From GCA-2746365 sp963807625 (GTDB lineage: Bacteria > Pseudomonadota > Gammaproteobacteria > SZUA-229), in the NCBI GenBank assembly GCA_963807625.1, contig CAWECN010000012.1, forward strand, positions 334,334 through 398,333: a DNA stretch of 64,000 bases. Reading direction: 5' to 3'. The notes under the pieces were generated by a model. That model did no database searches. It was not told the DNA's origin and saw only the letters and a program-made list of their open reading frames with translations. Position numbers and translations under genes: made by a program. Positions 1 to 7,812 of this stretch are shown here, piece after piece (the stretch's first letter is position 1; each line of letters begins with the position of its first letter).

Positions 1-2
1 CG

Positions 3-338
3 CTGAACGAAGCGGAATTCGAACAGGCAAAGAGCATGTACTTCCAGCGATGCGCGGGTTGTCACGGCGTTTTGCGTAAGGGCGCGACAGGTAAGAACCT
101 GGAGCCAAAACCAAACAAAGCCAAGAAGAGTAAAGGTACTCTGAAACTTGGCACAAAACGTCTAGAAAAAATTATCGCCAGTAGTGATGTATTTTTAACT
201 ATTCCTGTTCTGGATAATATTTTTCGCATAATTAATATATATCACCCATATCAATCATCTTGCCCGCTGCACATCGAAGTACCTCATCGAATTATTGCAG
301 CTAACTCATCGGCAAGTACATCCGGAGATATACCATGA
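3..338 (+). pseudogene. nirS: 5' remnant of cytochrome cd1 nitrite reductase (nirS), truncated
   Basis: The frame is open from the left edge of the window, so the true start lies outside. Codons 3-185 encode a cytochrome c domain with the heme motif CAGCH followed by GVLRKGATGK, a signature of the N-terminal heme c domain of NirS, the periplasmic nitrite-to-NO reductase of denitrifiers. The similarity continues through TLKLGTKRLEKIIA and then stops at about base 185. The following 50 codons look like random translation and end at a TGA inside the 3' end of the opposing SCO-fusion gene. The rest of the heme c domain and the whole d1 propeller are missing. I read this as a deletion remnant. A frame error in this stretch would not restore a full gene, because the downstream DNA encodes another protein on the other strand. 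Confidence 0.75.
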
Positions 339-1717
339 GCAAACTTTGTGATAAAGCTTCCATCCGGCGCCATCAGATACAAGCTGGCAGTATGATCCAT
401 GATATACAATAACGGATCCTGCCCTTTTTCGATCTCTTCTTTCTGGTATTTAGCCTTAAACTGATCAACCACACGCTTAATCATTTGTTCCGAACCGGTA
501 AGGCCCACCAGCCTTTTATCAAAATACTTTACATAATCGTTTATAACTTTTGCTGTATCTCGTTGCGGGTCTACCGTTATAAAGTATGGCACGATTTTAT
601 CGGCCTGATCTTTATCAGTCTGTTCAGCAAGTCGCTTTAATGCCTGTGTTAATACCGCTAAACTGGTGGGGCAGACATCCGGGCAATGGGTGTAACCAAA
701 AAAGATCAAGGCATATTTTCCCTGCATATCCTGTTCGGTAAATATCTTGCCGTTATGATCGGTTAAAATAAAACGCCCTCTAAGTCCGTCCGGCATATTG
801 TTCTGTTCACTGGACGCAGCTAACCTTGCTGTTGCTGCATCATCCATATCTGCATTCAAACACTGCTTGATAACATCTGTGTTGTATTGCATCATTTTCA
901 GATATAAATCAGCCCCGGCTGAAAGGTTCCTGCCAAGTACGTCTAGCTTACCGATGTTTATCTGCTGATCTTTTACTATCAGTTGCAGATTTCCTGCGTG
1001 CATACTTGCATCAACAAACAGGCAAACCGCTTCATGTTGCTGAATACGACTTCTTACTTTAAGCATATTAGCCGCTGTTTCGCTATCCCAGGGTGTGCCG
1101 GTCACTCTATCCAGGATAGCCAATGCATAAGCCTGTTCAAAATATTGCAGAGTATCAAAATACGTTACGCCGATGCCGGCTTTTAGACCACGATAGCCAT
1201 ATTCGTACTCTTTATCGATACGACGAAGTGGCACCAGCATCTCCCGACGATTACGTGCATAAATATGTGATCTTGCAGGATCTATCTGTATCAGCAGTTC
1301 AGTTAATTCATCCACTAGTATTATGATATTTCGATCATCCATCCAGAAGAACGGGTCACGCAATGTAGGATCTGACCTCGACGGAAGAATTTTTAAACGG
1401 GAGTTTGACAGCAGTTCAGCGACAGTGGCAGATGATGGCAATCTCGCGATTACCGGCTCCAGGTTTTTTTCTAATTCAGGACCTACCCAGATAACCAGTT
1501 TGGCAGCATCTAACTGCCCAGTTTCAGCTGCTGTTACAGTAAAGTCATATGGCGTTTGTGATCCCTTGAACAATAACCCGGGGGTTCCGATATCTTTCAT
1601 CAAACCCGTAACGATAGAGTGTATTGGTTTTATACTAACAACGACTTCAGACGGACTGATGTCAGCCGACGAAACCGAACTGATCAGCAGTAATAATAAT
1701 GCAACGAGAAATTTCAT
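284..1717 (-). CDS. ZnuA-like substrate-binding domain fused to SCO1/SenC copper chaperone domain
   Basis: This 477-residue exported protein begins with a Sec signal (MKFLVALLLLLISSVSSADI). Residues about 20-290 resemble the ZnuA/TroA family of zinc and manganese binding proteins. Residues about 310-477 are a SCO/PrrC thioredoxin-like domain with the copper motif CPDVC (Cys345, Cys349) and the distal ligand in MDHTASLYL (His442). SCO proteins deliver copper to CuA centres, and NosZ encoded upstream has one. In the ZnuA-like half the three usual metal histidines are replaced: SPHDY reads TPYDF, DPHxW reads DPFFW, and the HDAYxYF-type motif reads YFDTLQYF. A zinc-uptake role is therefore unlikely. 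It is the last gene of the nos cluster. The ATG at 1717 places the signal peptide correctly. An upstream in-frame TTG at 1747 is less likely. Confidence 0.85.
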   Translation of the reverse strand: MKFLVALLLLLISSVSSADISPSEVVVSIKPIHSIVTGLMKDIGTPGLLFKGSQTPYDFTVTAAETGQLDAAKLVIWVGPELEKNLEPVIARLPSSATVAELLSNSRLKILPSRSDPTLRDPFFWMDDRNIIILVDELTELLIQIDPARSHIYARNRREMLVPLRRIDKEYEYGYRGLKAGIGVTYFDTLQYFEQAYALAILDRVTGTPWDSETAANMLKVRSRIQQHEAVCLFVDASMHAGNLQLIVKDQQINIGKLDVLGRNLSAGADLYLKMMQYNTDVIKQCLNADMDDAATARLAASSEQNNMPDGLRGRFILTDHNGKIFTEQDMQGKYALIFFGYTHCPDVCPTSLAVLTQALKRLAEQTDKDQADKIVPYFITVDPQRDTAKVINDYVKYFDKRLVGLTGSEQMIKRVVDQFKAKYQKEEIEKGQDPLLYIMDHTASLYLMAPDGSFITKFAHGISPDVLADELAAIIR

Positions 1718-1766
1718 ATGACAGTACACTGGTGCCGGTAGCCACAATGGTAGCGTTCATGGATAC

Positions 1767-2114
1767 TCATTTCTTAAATTCAGCTTCCATGACAATAATC
1801 GCTGCATTTACTTCTTGCATAAAATCAACGGGCGACGGGCAACTGGCATTTGTCTTCATGAATGTCATAAAAGAATCATTGGTTTTATTCTCAAACCATT
1901 CTCCCAGGGCACGTTGTTTTGGCAGGTTTAATACCAGCGCCTGTTTAATTTGCTGCATCTGTGTCGTATAACTGCATTGCAAAGCCACGCCATTCAATCT
2001 GCCCAGATCGGCAATTGAATTTAACTGTGATTCAGATGCGGCCTGCGCATGAGCGTTAGAAACAATAGATACTAAAATAACAAACGGTAATAAAATTGAT
2101 TTTTTATAATTCAT
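1767..2114 (-). CDS. Small exported protein of the nos cluster, unknown function
   Basis: A 115-residue protein with a clear Sec signal peptide (residues 1-23, ending ...SNAHA-QA). The mature part of about 90 residues is predicted helical and contains two cysteines, in LQCSY and NASCPSP, that could form a disulfide in the periplasm. I do not recognise the family. It sits 59 bases after nosY and 49 bases before the ZnuA-like/SCO fusion on the same strand, so it is probably co-transcribed with the nos accessory genes. A role in copper handling or N2O reductase assembly is inferred from position only. No metal-binding motif rich in His or Met is visible. Confidence 0.7.
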   Translation of the reverse strand: MNYKKSILLPFVILVSIVSNAHAQAASESQLNSIADLGRLNGVALQCSYTTQMQQIKQALVLNLPKQRALGEWFENKTNDSFMTFMKTNASCPSPVDFMQEVNAAIIVMEAEFKK

Positions 2115-2173
2115 AGTTGTATCACACTGTATATATAATTATGTTGAGAACATTGCATGATGCAATTTTTTTG

Positions 2174-3001
2174 TTATGGCAAATCACTTCTTCGGAAAAA
2201 AAAGTAACCTAAACCTGCACACAGGGTACCAAAGACCATGGGATATATAATTGCATAAGCGATATATCCTGCCTGAGAAAAATTATCCAGAATGACATAA
2301 GCTGTCGGTCCCAGTAATACCAGTTGCGGATCAAATAACATCATGGTTGCAGTACGAAAGACCTGCATAGGGTTTGCCAGTGCAATAGCGACTGCGGTTT
2401 CCGGTGGCAGATGTTCCTGGATCATGATGCCCAATAGGATCAGATCAAGAAACAATAATAATACTAACCAGATAATAAACGCCGCACCCTGGGCCACATC
2501 CGATGATCTGGCCAGCGTAGAAATTAACATACCTATACCGAGGAAACACCAGGCTAAGGCCATCAACAGCCCGGTATAGAAAATGAACAGATCCCAAGGA
2601 ATCTCAGAACCTTTTATTACTCCCCATATTACTGCGCCCAGCATGGCGAAAAATACAGGCAAAAACACGACGATAAATCGCCCGAAGAACCTGCCCCAAA
2701 ACCATGCAGCTAAGGACACAGGCAAAGACAACATATATTCAAAAACACCTGCTTCCCTGTCCCCAGCTACCGAGCGTACGGTCGTAATCAATACAAATAT
2801 CGGTAATATCGCCATGGAGAGCTGGATATAAGTTACCAGCAGGCGTGATAAGCCGGTAAACCCCATGATCCTTGATTCAGAGAGACCAAAAGCAAACAGG
2901 ATGACAACAATGCCGCCAAATACCATCGAATACACCATAAACCAGCGTGCACGCAATGATTCGATGATATCGCTATAGGCGGTTAACCAGAGATGATTCA
3001 T
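2174..3001 (-). CDS. nosY: NosY, ABC transporter permease for CuZ assembly
   Basis: A 275-residue integral membrane protein with about six hydrophobic segments and the ABC-2 permease layout (VAGDREAGVFEYMLSLPVSLAAW is the typical coupling region after the second helix, near residues 77-100). NosY forms the membrane part of the NosDFY complex, which works with the copper protein NosL to build the Cu4S centre of N2O reductase. Its start overlaps the nosL stop in an ATGA arrangement, which implies translational coupling. The gene lies in the expected nosF-nosL-nosY order. Length is normal for the family. Confidence 0.93.
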   Translation of the reverse strand: MNHLWLTAYSDIIESLRARWFMVYSMVFGGIVVILFAFGLSESRIMGFTGLSRLLVTYIQLSMAILPIFVLITTVRSVAGDREAGVFEYMLSLPVSLAAWFWGRFFGRFIVVFLPVFFAMLGAVIWGVIKGSEIPWDLFIFYTGLLMALAWCFLGIGMLISTLARSSDVAQGAAFIIWLVLLLFLDLILLGIMIQEHLPPETAVAIALANPMQVFRTATMMLFDPQLVLLGPTAYVILDNFSQAGYIAYAIIYPMVFGTLCAGLGYFFFRRSDLP

Positions 3002-3579
3002 TGCTGCTTGCTCTCACTGCCCAGGTTCACATCATCCTGGGATTCTCGTGCCAGGCCCTGTTGTTTTAAATCCTGCGACTGATCTTGCATGGGCTCATCA
3101 TGCATATGCTGATGCTGCATGCCATGAACATTGAATTCATTTTCAATCTGTTCGATATGTTCGATGGCCTTGGCAAAATTTAAACCCTCTGCGTCAGCTT
3201 CTGACTGCGCGCCCAGATCATAGCCCATAGGTGAATTATTTTTACGGATATAAGTGGCTTTTCTGGCATCTATCCACTCGCCACTGCGGTGATCTGTCAC
3301 CCATACCTGTGTTTTAGGGTCATCTTTCCATTGCTGATCTTTTAACCATAAGACCGCGCAGCCGATGTCATCAAATTTCACAGCTTTTGATCTTTTGCCT
3401 TCGGGAAAATAACGTATCTGCGCGGCAAAGTTCCGATCACTTAACATCATTCGGCAACGCTCACAGTTGTTCTGATCCCACTTCACTTCCACTGGACCGG
3501 TTTCTGGTTCGCCTGAACAGGCGGATAGAAGCAGGGTAAGTGTTGCCAGAATAAATACATAATAAGGTCTAGGCAACAT
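2998..3579 (-). CDS. nosL: NosL, outer-membrane-type copper lipoprotein
   Basis: This protein of about 193 residues begins with a lipoprotein signal (hydrophobic run, then LLLSACSG, with the Cys as lipidation site). The NosL hallmark CERCRMMLSD follows at about mature residue 25, and FDDIGC and the D-x-M-GYDLGA region come later. NosL carries Cu(I) to the NosDFY machinery for the CuZ site of NosZ. After the usual NosL fold there is a tail of about 50 residues rich in Met, His and Gln (HGMQHQHMHDEPMQDQ), a likely extra copper-binding segment. An in-frame ATG at 3606 is also possible. I favour 3579 because it gives a compact signal peptide. The gene overlaps the end of nosF. Confidence 0.92.
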   Translation of the reverse strand: MLPRPYYVFILATLTLLLSACSGEPETGPVEVKWDQNNCERCRMMLSDRNFAAQIRYFPEGKRSKAVKFDDIGCAVLWLKDQQWKDDPKTQVWVTDHRSGEWIDARKATYIRKNNSPMGYDLGAQSEADAEGLNFAKAIEHIEQIENEFNVHGMQHQHMHDEPMQDQSQDLKQQGLARESQDDVNLGSESKQQ

Positions 3580-4501
3580 GGTTGGTCTCGTCTTTTGTCT
3601 GGGCATCTTTTGTATGGCCGTCTGTTACATATGAGTCCACCCGAAGTGTTTCAGCTTCATGCATTTCGATACTGGCTAATAATGCTGCATAACGTGACAA
3701 CATGCCTAAAAACCGTAACCTGTCTGGCCCTGCAATAATACCGTTCCAGCTGACATCATCTACCTGCTGGCTAAAACCCCACTCTGTCAAAGCTTTAGCA
3801 AACGCCGGTTCCGGTTTTATCATGCGAACACTGCAGCTTAACTGGCTGGACATATCGACCAGGTCTGCGACTTCATCATCCAGTACGATTTTACCCATAT
3901 CCATTTCTACAACCCGGTTAACCAGGGAGGCCACTTCATCAAGTCGATGACTGGAGATCAGCATGGCTGAAGACTCCTGCTTCTCCGCCAGTAACTTGAA
4001 CAGTATATGCCTGGCTTCAGGATCAAGATTGGCTGCCGGTTCATCCATTACCAGTAATTCACAGTCTCGCCCCAGGGCCACAGCGATCAACAGTTTTTGT
4101 TTTTGTCCACCGGATAACTTTACAAAAGGCTGGTGCCGGAAATGACGCGCATCAAACCCCAGCATATCAGCCACGTCATGCATTTTTTCTGGATCGGAAT
4201 CACAAAGGCTGGCGGCAAACTGGATTAACTGCCCCACGGGCATTCTAAGAGGCGGGGGTAATTGTGGTACAAAACCAACCTTTAATAATACCTGCTGGCG
4301 ATGTTCCCTGGGATCCATGTCATCGATGGTGACCGTTCCCTTGCAATTGTATTCGCCTAACAGGCATCTTATCAATGTGGTTTTGCCAGCACCATTCGAT
4401 CCTACCAGCGCGACACGCTGACCTCGCTCAATTTTCAGGTTTATATCTTTAAGCACAGCGTTGCGCTTAAAGTTTTTTCCTACATTTGAAAAGTTAATCA
4501 T
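3569..4501 (-). CDS. nosF: NosF, ABC transporter ATPase for CuZ assembly
   Basis: An ATP-binding cassette protein of about 310 residues. It has Walker A GSNGAGKTT near residue 33, the signature motif KLSGGQKQKL, Walker B LLVMDEPAANLDPEA and the switch histidine in SSHRLDEV. It powers the NosDFY transporter that supplies sulfur or another factor for the CuZ centre. The C-terminal 90 residues beyond the ATPase core are typical of NosF. The ATG at 4501 begins directly with the conserved MINFSNVGKNF. An in-frame GTG at 4519 has no better ribosome binding site. It overlaps nosL and is part of the run nosH-nosF-nosL-nosY. Confidence 0.94.
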   Translation of the reverse strand: MINFSNVGKNFKRNAVLKDINLKIERGQRVALVGSNGAGKTTLIRCLLGEYNCKGTVTIDDMDPREHRQQVLLKVGFVPQLPPPLRMPVGQLIQFAASLCDSDPEKMHDVADMLGFDARHFRHQPFVKLSGGQKQKLLIAVALGRDCELLVMDEPAANLDPEARHILFKLLAEKQESSAMLISSHRLDEVASLVNRVVEMDMGKIVLDDEVADLVDMSSQLSCSVRMIKPEPAFAKALTEWGFSQQVDDVSWNGIIAGPDRLRFLGMLSRYAALLASIEMHEAETLRVDSYVTDGHTKDAQTKDETNHVA

Positions 4502-4561
4502 TACCCGATCCGGAAGCACGATACAAAAAATTAAAGACCATAAAAATCAAAGACCATGAAA

Positions 4562-5533
4562 TCAAAGGAAGGTATCCAGCCCTTTGATTTTAAAATTTAA
4601 TGAATCTGTCGGGCAAACGTCGACACACATTCCACAACGGGTACAATCCGCGGTGACATCCTGATCCAGTGTTTGCGCGCGTCCCCTGATCGTCAGATCA
4701 AGCACATGCGGCACCATGCATATTTTGCGGCAATCACCTTCATGATGACAAGCTTCAGCATTATATACCACACGTAACGGCGACAGGGTGCCCACCGCTG
4801 CATAGGTAACACCGATCGGGCAAACATAACGGCACCATGCACGGCGCGAATAAAACACTTCAAACAACAACAATGCGCCGACCCATAACAGGGCGACACC
4901 CGGCCCGTAAATAATGGCACGGCTTACTATGCCTGTCGGAGAGATGGTCTCAAAAACCGTATAACCGGAAAGTAAAGCCAGCAGGGCAAAAATCACGTAA
5001 AACACGCTACGGGTTTTACGGTGAAAGGTGTGGTTCTTTATTATTTTTTTCTTAACTAACCAGAGATGCAGGTACTCCGCCCATTCAGATAATAAATGGT
5101 ATGGGCACGCCCAGGAACAAAATGTTCTGCCACCCAGTAACAACCACATTATAAAGACGGTAGTGGTGCCGATGACCAGGTTGAGTACAACATGTTTATA
5201 GGCCAACATGACCTGTAGCGCAGAATTCAGATCAGCAAAGTGAAAGCCGACAAAACGTGATGCAGTCATGGCACCTTCAAGTAACTGCACATCAAATTTA
5301 TAAGATACCAGGAACAGTACGTTCACCAGGATCAATGTAAGCCAGCGGCGTCTTTGCCACTTTCTGAAAAAGTGGCTATGGTGCTCTAAGTGTGCAGCCT
5401 CAAGATCTGCTTTACTAAGTTTCCCTCTCTTGTCCTGATAGATCTTTTTTAATTCATCAGACTGTTTTTCTTTATCCGGACGAGTTGAGTCATTGCCATA
5501 GACCTGGGATAAAGACTCTAAAATATATTTCAT
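4562..5533 (-). CDS. nosH: NosH (NapH-like) membrane quinol dehydrogenase
   Basis: A 323-residue inner-membrane iron-sulfur protein of the NapH/NosH family. A cytoplasmic N-terminal region of about 65 residues is followed by four or more membrane helices. It carries the two CxxxCP motifs of this family (FCSWACPY near residue 140 and WCRYVCPIG near 240). A C-terminal ferredoxin domain follows, with CHHEGDCRKICMVP and CTRCGMCVDVCPTD. In nos clusters with Sec-type NosZ this protein and NosG are thought to pass electrons from menaquinol or quinol to the periplasmic cytochromes that feed NosZ. It lies 25 bases after nosG. Assignment as NosH rather than NapH rests on the surrounding nos genes, since no nap genes are present. 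Confidence 0.88.
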   Translation of the reverse strand: MKYILESLSQVYGNDSTRPDKEKQSDELKKIYQDKRGKLSKADLEAAHLEHHSHFFRKWQRRRWLTLILVNVLFLVSYKFDVQLLEGAMTASRFVGFHFADLNSALQVMLAYKHVVLNLVIGTTTVFIMWLLLGGRTFCSWACPYHLLSEWAEYLHLWLVKKKIIKNHTFHRKTRSVFYVIFALLALLSGYTVFETISPTGIVSRAIIYGPGVALLWVGALLLFEVFYSRRAWCRYVCPIGVTYAAVGTLSPLRVVYNAEACHHEGDCRKICMVPHVLDLTIRGRAQTLDQDVTADCTRCGMCVDVCPTDSLNFKIKGLDTFL

Positions 5534-5558
5534 ATCAGCTACCTATCATGTCCCGTTA

Positions 5559-6470
5559 CTATGCCCAGTCCGTAATTTTATCAATATCAACCACAATAGA
5601 AGGACTTTCTTCGACCGGGCAAATCATTTCACAGACACCACAGCCAACGCAGCCGTCCAGTATCACCGGCAACATTCTCTTCAGGCCACCATCAGATTCA
5701 ATTGCCTGCAATTCAATTGCATGTTTTGGCGGACATTCGTTACCATGTTGTTCAGCTACCCTGGCGACTTTTCCGGCTAGTTTTCCAGCTTCAATCGCGG
5801 CAGCACGCTCCGCCTCCTGAGCAGCACACTGGCTTATGCGAATCTCGATAGGACACTGGCGTACACATAAATCACACAGTTCAAGATCATAAGGGTGATC
5901 AGCAACAGGAATCGGGGCCCAGCGATCCACTTCATCGTACCTCAGCAAACCTTTGAAGTCCGGTCCTCTAACCTGCCCCTTAAAGCCCTGCCCCCTGGCT
6001 GCAAGACAGGTTTTCGGGTTATCCAGGCGGGCAAAACCCATACGCGTATCTGCGGGGTAATCAAGGTCGTGTGTTAATGCACCGGTTGGACATGCCAATA
6101 CACATTGCAGTCCGTCACAGGAAAAGTCACAGGCTTGTTCGCGTGCATCAATATAGGGCACGCCAATACCGACACCTTCATCAAGATCGGCTAGTTTTAT
6201 CGCATTGACCGGGCACACCTGCACACATTGACCACATTTTATACATGCAGCAAAAAATTTCTGTTCATCGAGTGTAGTTTTTAATGCTCCCGGTGGCCGC
6301 AACCTGGCTGAACTGCCACGAACAACAGGCAGTAGACCTGTCAAAGATAATGATACAAAGCCAACAGCCAACAGGGATGAGCGAATAAAATCGCGTCTTT
6401 GGCTCTGGCGTTTTTTCATGCTTAACACCGGCTTGTTTTTTTTCGTAAAAATTTTTTTCAAATCACTCAT
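5559..6470 (-). CDS. nosG: NosG (NapG-like) periplasmic ferredoxin, Tat-exported
   Basis: An iron-sulfur protein of about 303 residues with a twin-arginine signal (SQRRDFIRSSLLAVGF). Four [4Fe-4S] motifs are visible: CIKCGQCVQVCPVNAI, CDGLQCVLACPTGAL, CDLCVRQCPIE and CVGCGVCEMICPVEE. This is the NapG/MauM pattern. With NosH it forms a predicted quinol-oxidising electron path to N2O reductase. An in-frame start at 6500 would overlap nosD. The ATG at 6470 is preceded by GAGG at a good distance and is preferred. The gene follows nosD by ten bases and precedes nosH by 25. Confidence 0.9.
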   Translation of the reverse strand: MSDLKKIFTKKNKPVLSMKKRQSQRRDFIRSSLLAVGFVSLSLTGLLPVVRGSSARLRPPGALKTTLDEQKFFAACIKCGQCVQVCPVNAIKLADLDEGVGIGVPYIDAREQACDFSCDGLQCVLACPTGALTHDLDYPADTRMGFARLDNPKTCLAARGQGFKGQVRGPDFKGLLRYDEVDRWAPIPVADHPYDLELCDLCVRQCPIEIRISQCAAQEAERAAAIEAGKLAGKVARVAEQHGNECPPKHAIELQAIESDGGLKRMLPVILDGCVGCGVCEMICPVEESPSIVVDIDKITDWA

Positions 6471-6480
6471 ATAACAACCC

Positions 6481-7812
6481 TCATAACTCAACCATGGCAT
6501 TGAGTTCTGGACTGGCGCCGGGTTCTCGACCAGCCACTGGCTCTGGACTGTCAGTATATTGCGGTGCTGCCATCAGAGGCGATTTATCTCTTACCAGCAT
6601 ATCAGGTGTACTGAAAGGCGCCAGGCGTTCAAGAAAATCCAGTACTGCCATTACCGGTGTCCCCTGCAAAAACCTGGCAGCAGGCACATCCATCCAGATC
6701 CGGTCAGCATAACCGTAAAGCTCATAGGGTTTGTCACCAATACCATCGTTGTCTAAATCAAAGCCTTCATAATCATCCCAATAATTTCCCTGCCAGACAT
6801 TTCTATTGGCAGTATCGCCACCTGCTACTGATATCTGAGTTTGGTTGCCCTTAAATGAATTGCGCTCAAAAGTATTTCCTGTCCAGTCGTTGAGAAAATC
6901 AATAGCGATGCTGGTAAAAGCAATGACATTATCGTGGATGCTATTCGTCATGTCCGGTTGAAATGGCGAGACATCAATATACATGCCAGTGGAACAATAA
7001 AGAATCTGGTTATTTGCTATTTCAACACCTGATGTTTCTTTAAAACCTATGCCCATACCCGTAGGTCCATTAGCATAAGCAATGTAATTATTTTTCACTA
7101 CAACACTATCACTGTACATCAAAAAGATGCCAACAGAATTATGTTCATAATGATTTGAGTCAACTTCATTAAAACGTGAATACATGAAGTGTAATGAGTA
7201 TCGGCCATTACGCGAGTCATTCCTGGCAATAGTATTATTCGCCGAATACCAGACGACCATATCACGGCTATCACGAATTATATTGTCGGTAATCTTATTG
7301 TGAAAACTATACCAGAGACGTACCGAGTCTCCCCTAACCCCTAGCTCTACCGGTTTTGATGAGATGTGATTGCGGCGTACAATATTGTGCTCGGATTGCT
7401 GCAAGTCGATGCCAAACAGGCAGTTATCGATCACATTATCCTTGATGACATTAAAATTACCCCGTACCTGAATAGCGGAATCAATATCATTATGAGAGCT
7501 TCCAGAATTGGTTAGATGCAGATTTTTTATAACCGTGCCATCGGTATCAACATAGATAACCGAGCCTTCTCCGCCCGCATCGATGGTTACCTCACCCCTG
7601 CCATCTATAGTAATAGCAGAATCAAGAATAACCGGGCCAGAATAAATACCAGGAGGCGGTACTAAAGTACCGTTTGGCTCTGTCGCATCAACCAGCGCCT
7701 GAAAAGACGGGTAGTTAGCTGCATATACATTTTGGCTAACAAGTAAAAGGATCCAGACGCGTATTAATACCCATGTTGCTCCAACAATGTGGTTTTGTTG
7801 GAGTACTCTCAT
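6481..7812 (-). CDS. nosD: NosD, periplasmic parallel beta-helix protein
   Basis: A 443-residue exported protein with an N-terminal hydrophobic signal (WVLIRVWILLLVSQNVYA). Many short imperfect repeats follow, of the form N-x-I-x-x-N or N-x-I-x-D-N (for example NVIKDNVIDNCLFGI and NTIARNDSRNGRYSL). They build the right-handed beta-helix of the CASH/NosD family. NosD is the periplasmic part of the NosDFY complex needed for CuZ maturation. The conserved late segment GNYWDDYEGFDLDNDGIGD is present. Its ATG overlaps the nosB stop by one base (TAATG), so the two are translationally coupled. Confidence 0.95.
   Translation of the reverse strand: MRVLQQNHIVGATWVLIRVWILLLVSQNVYAANYPSFQALVDATEPNGTLVPPPGIYSGPVILDSAITIDGRGEVTIDAGGEGSVIYVDTDGTVIKNLHLTNSGSSHNDIDSAIQVRGNFNVIKDNVIDNCLFGIDLQQSEHNIVRRNHISSKPVELGVRGDSVRLWYSFHNKITDNIIRDSRDMVVWYSANNTIARNDSRNGRYSLHFMYSRFNEVDSNHYEHNSVGIFLMYSDSVVVKNNYIAYANGPTGMGIGFKETSGVEIANNQILYCSTGMYIDVSPFQPDMTNSIHDNVIAFTSIAIDFLNDWTGNTFERNSFKGNQTQISVAGGDTANRNVWQGNYWDDYEGFDLDNDGIGDKPYELYGYADRIWMDVPAARFLQGTPVMAVLDFLERLAPFSTPDMLVRDKSPLMAAPQYTDSPEPVAGREPGASPELNAMVEL

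Noticed and set aside
284..1717. Annotation as an active zinc ABC transporter binding protein (ZnuA)
   Set aside because: The three histidine ligands are replaced, no znuB or znuC gene is nearby, and the chain ends in a SCO domain.
2152..2166. Palindrome ATTGCATGATGCAAT followed by T's, looked like a terminator
   Set aside because: The loop would be too small for a stable hairpin of that stem, and the T-run is on the plus strand where no gene ends.
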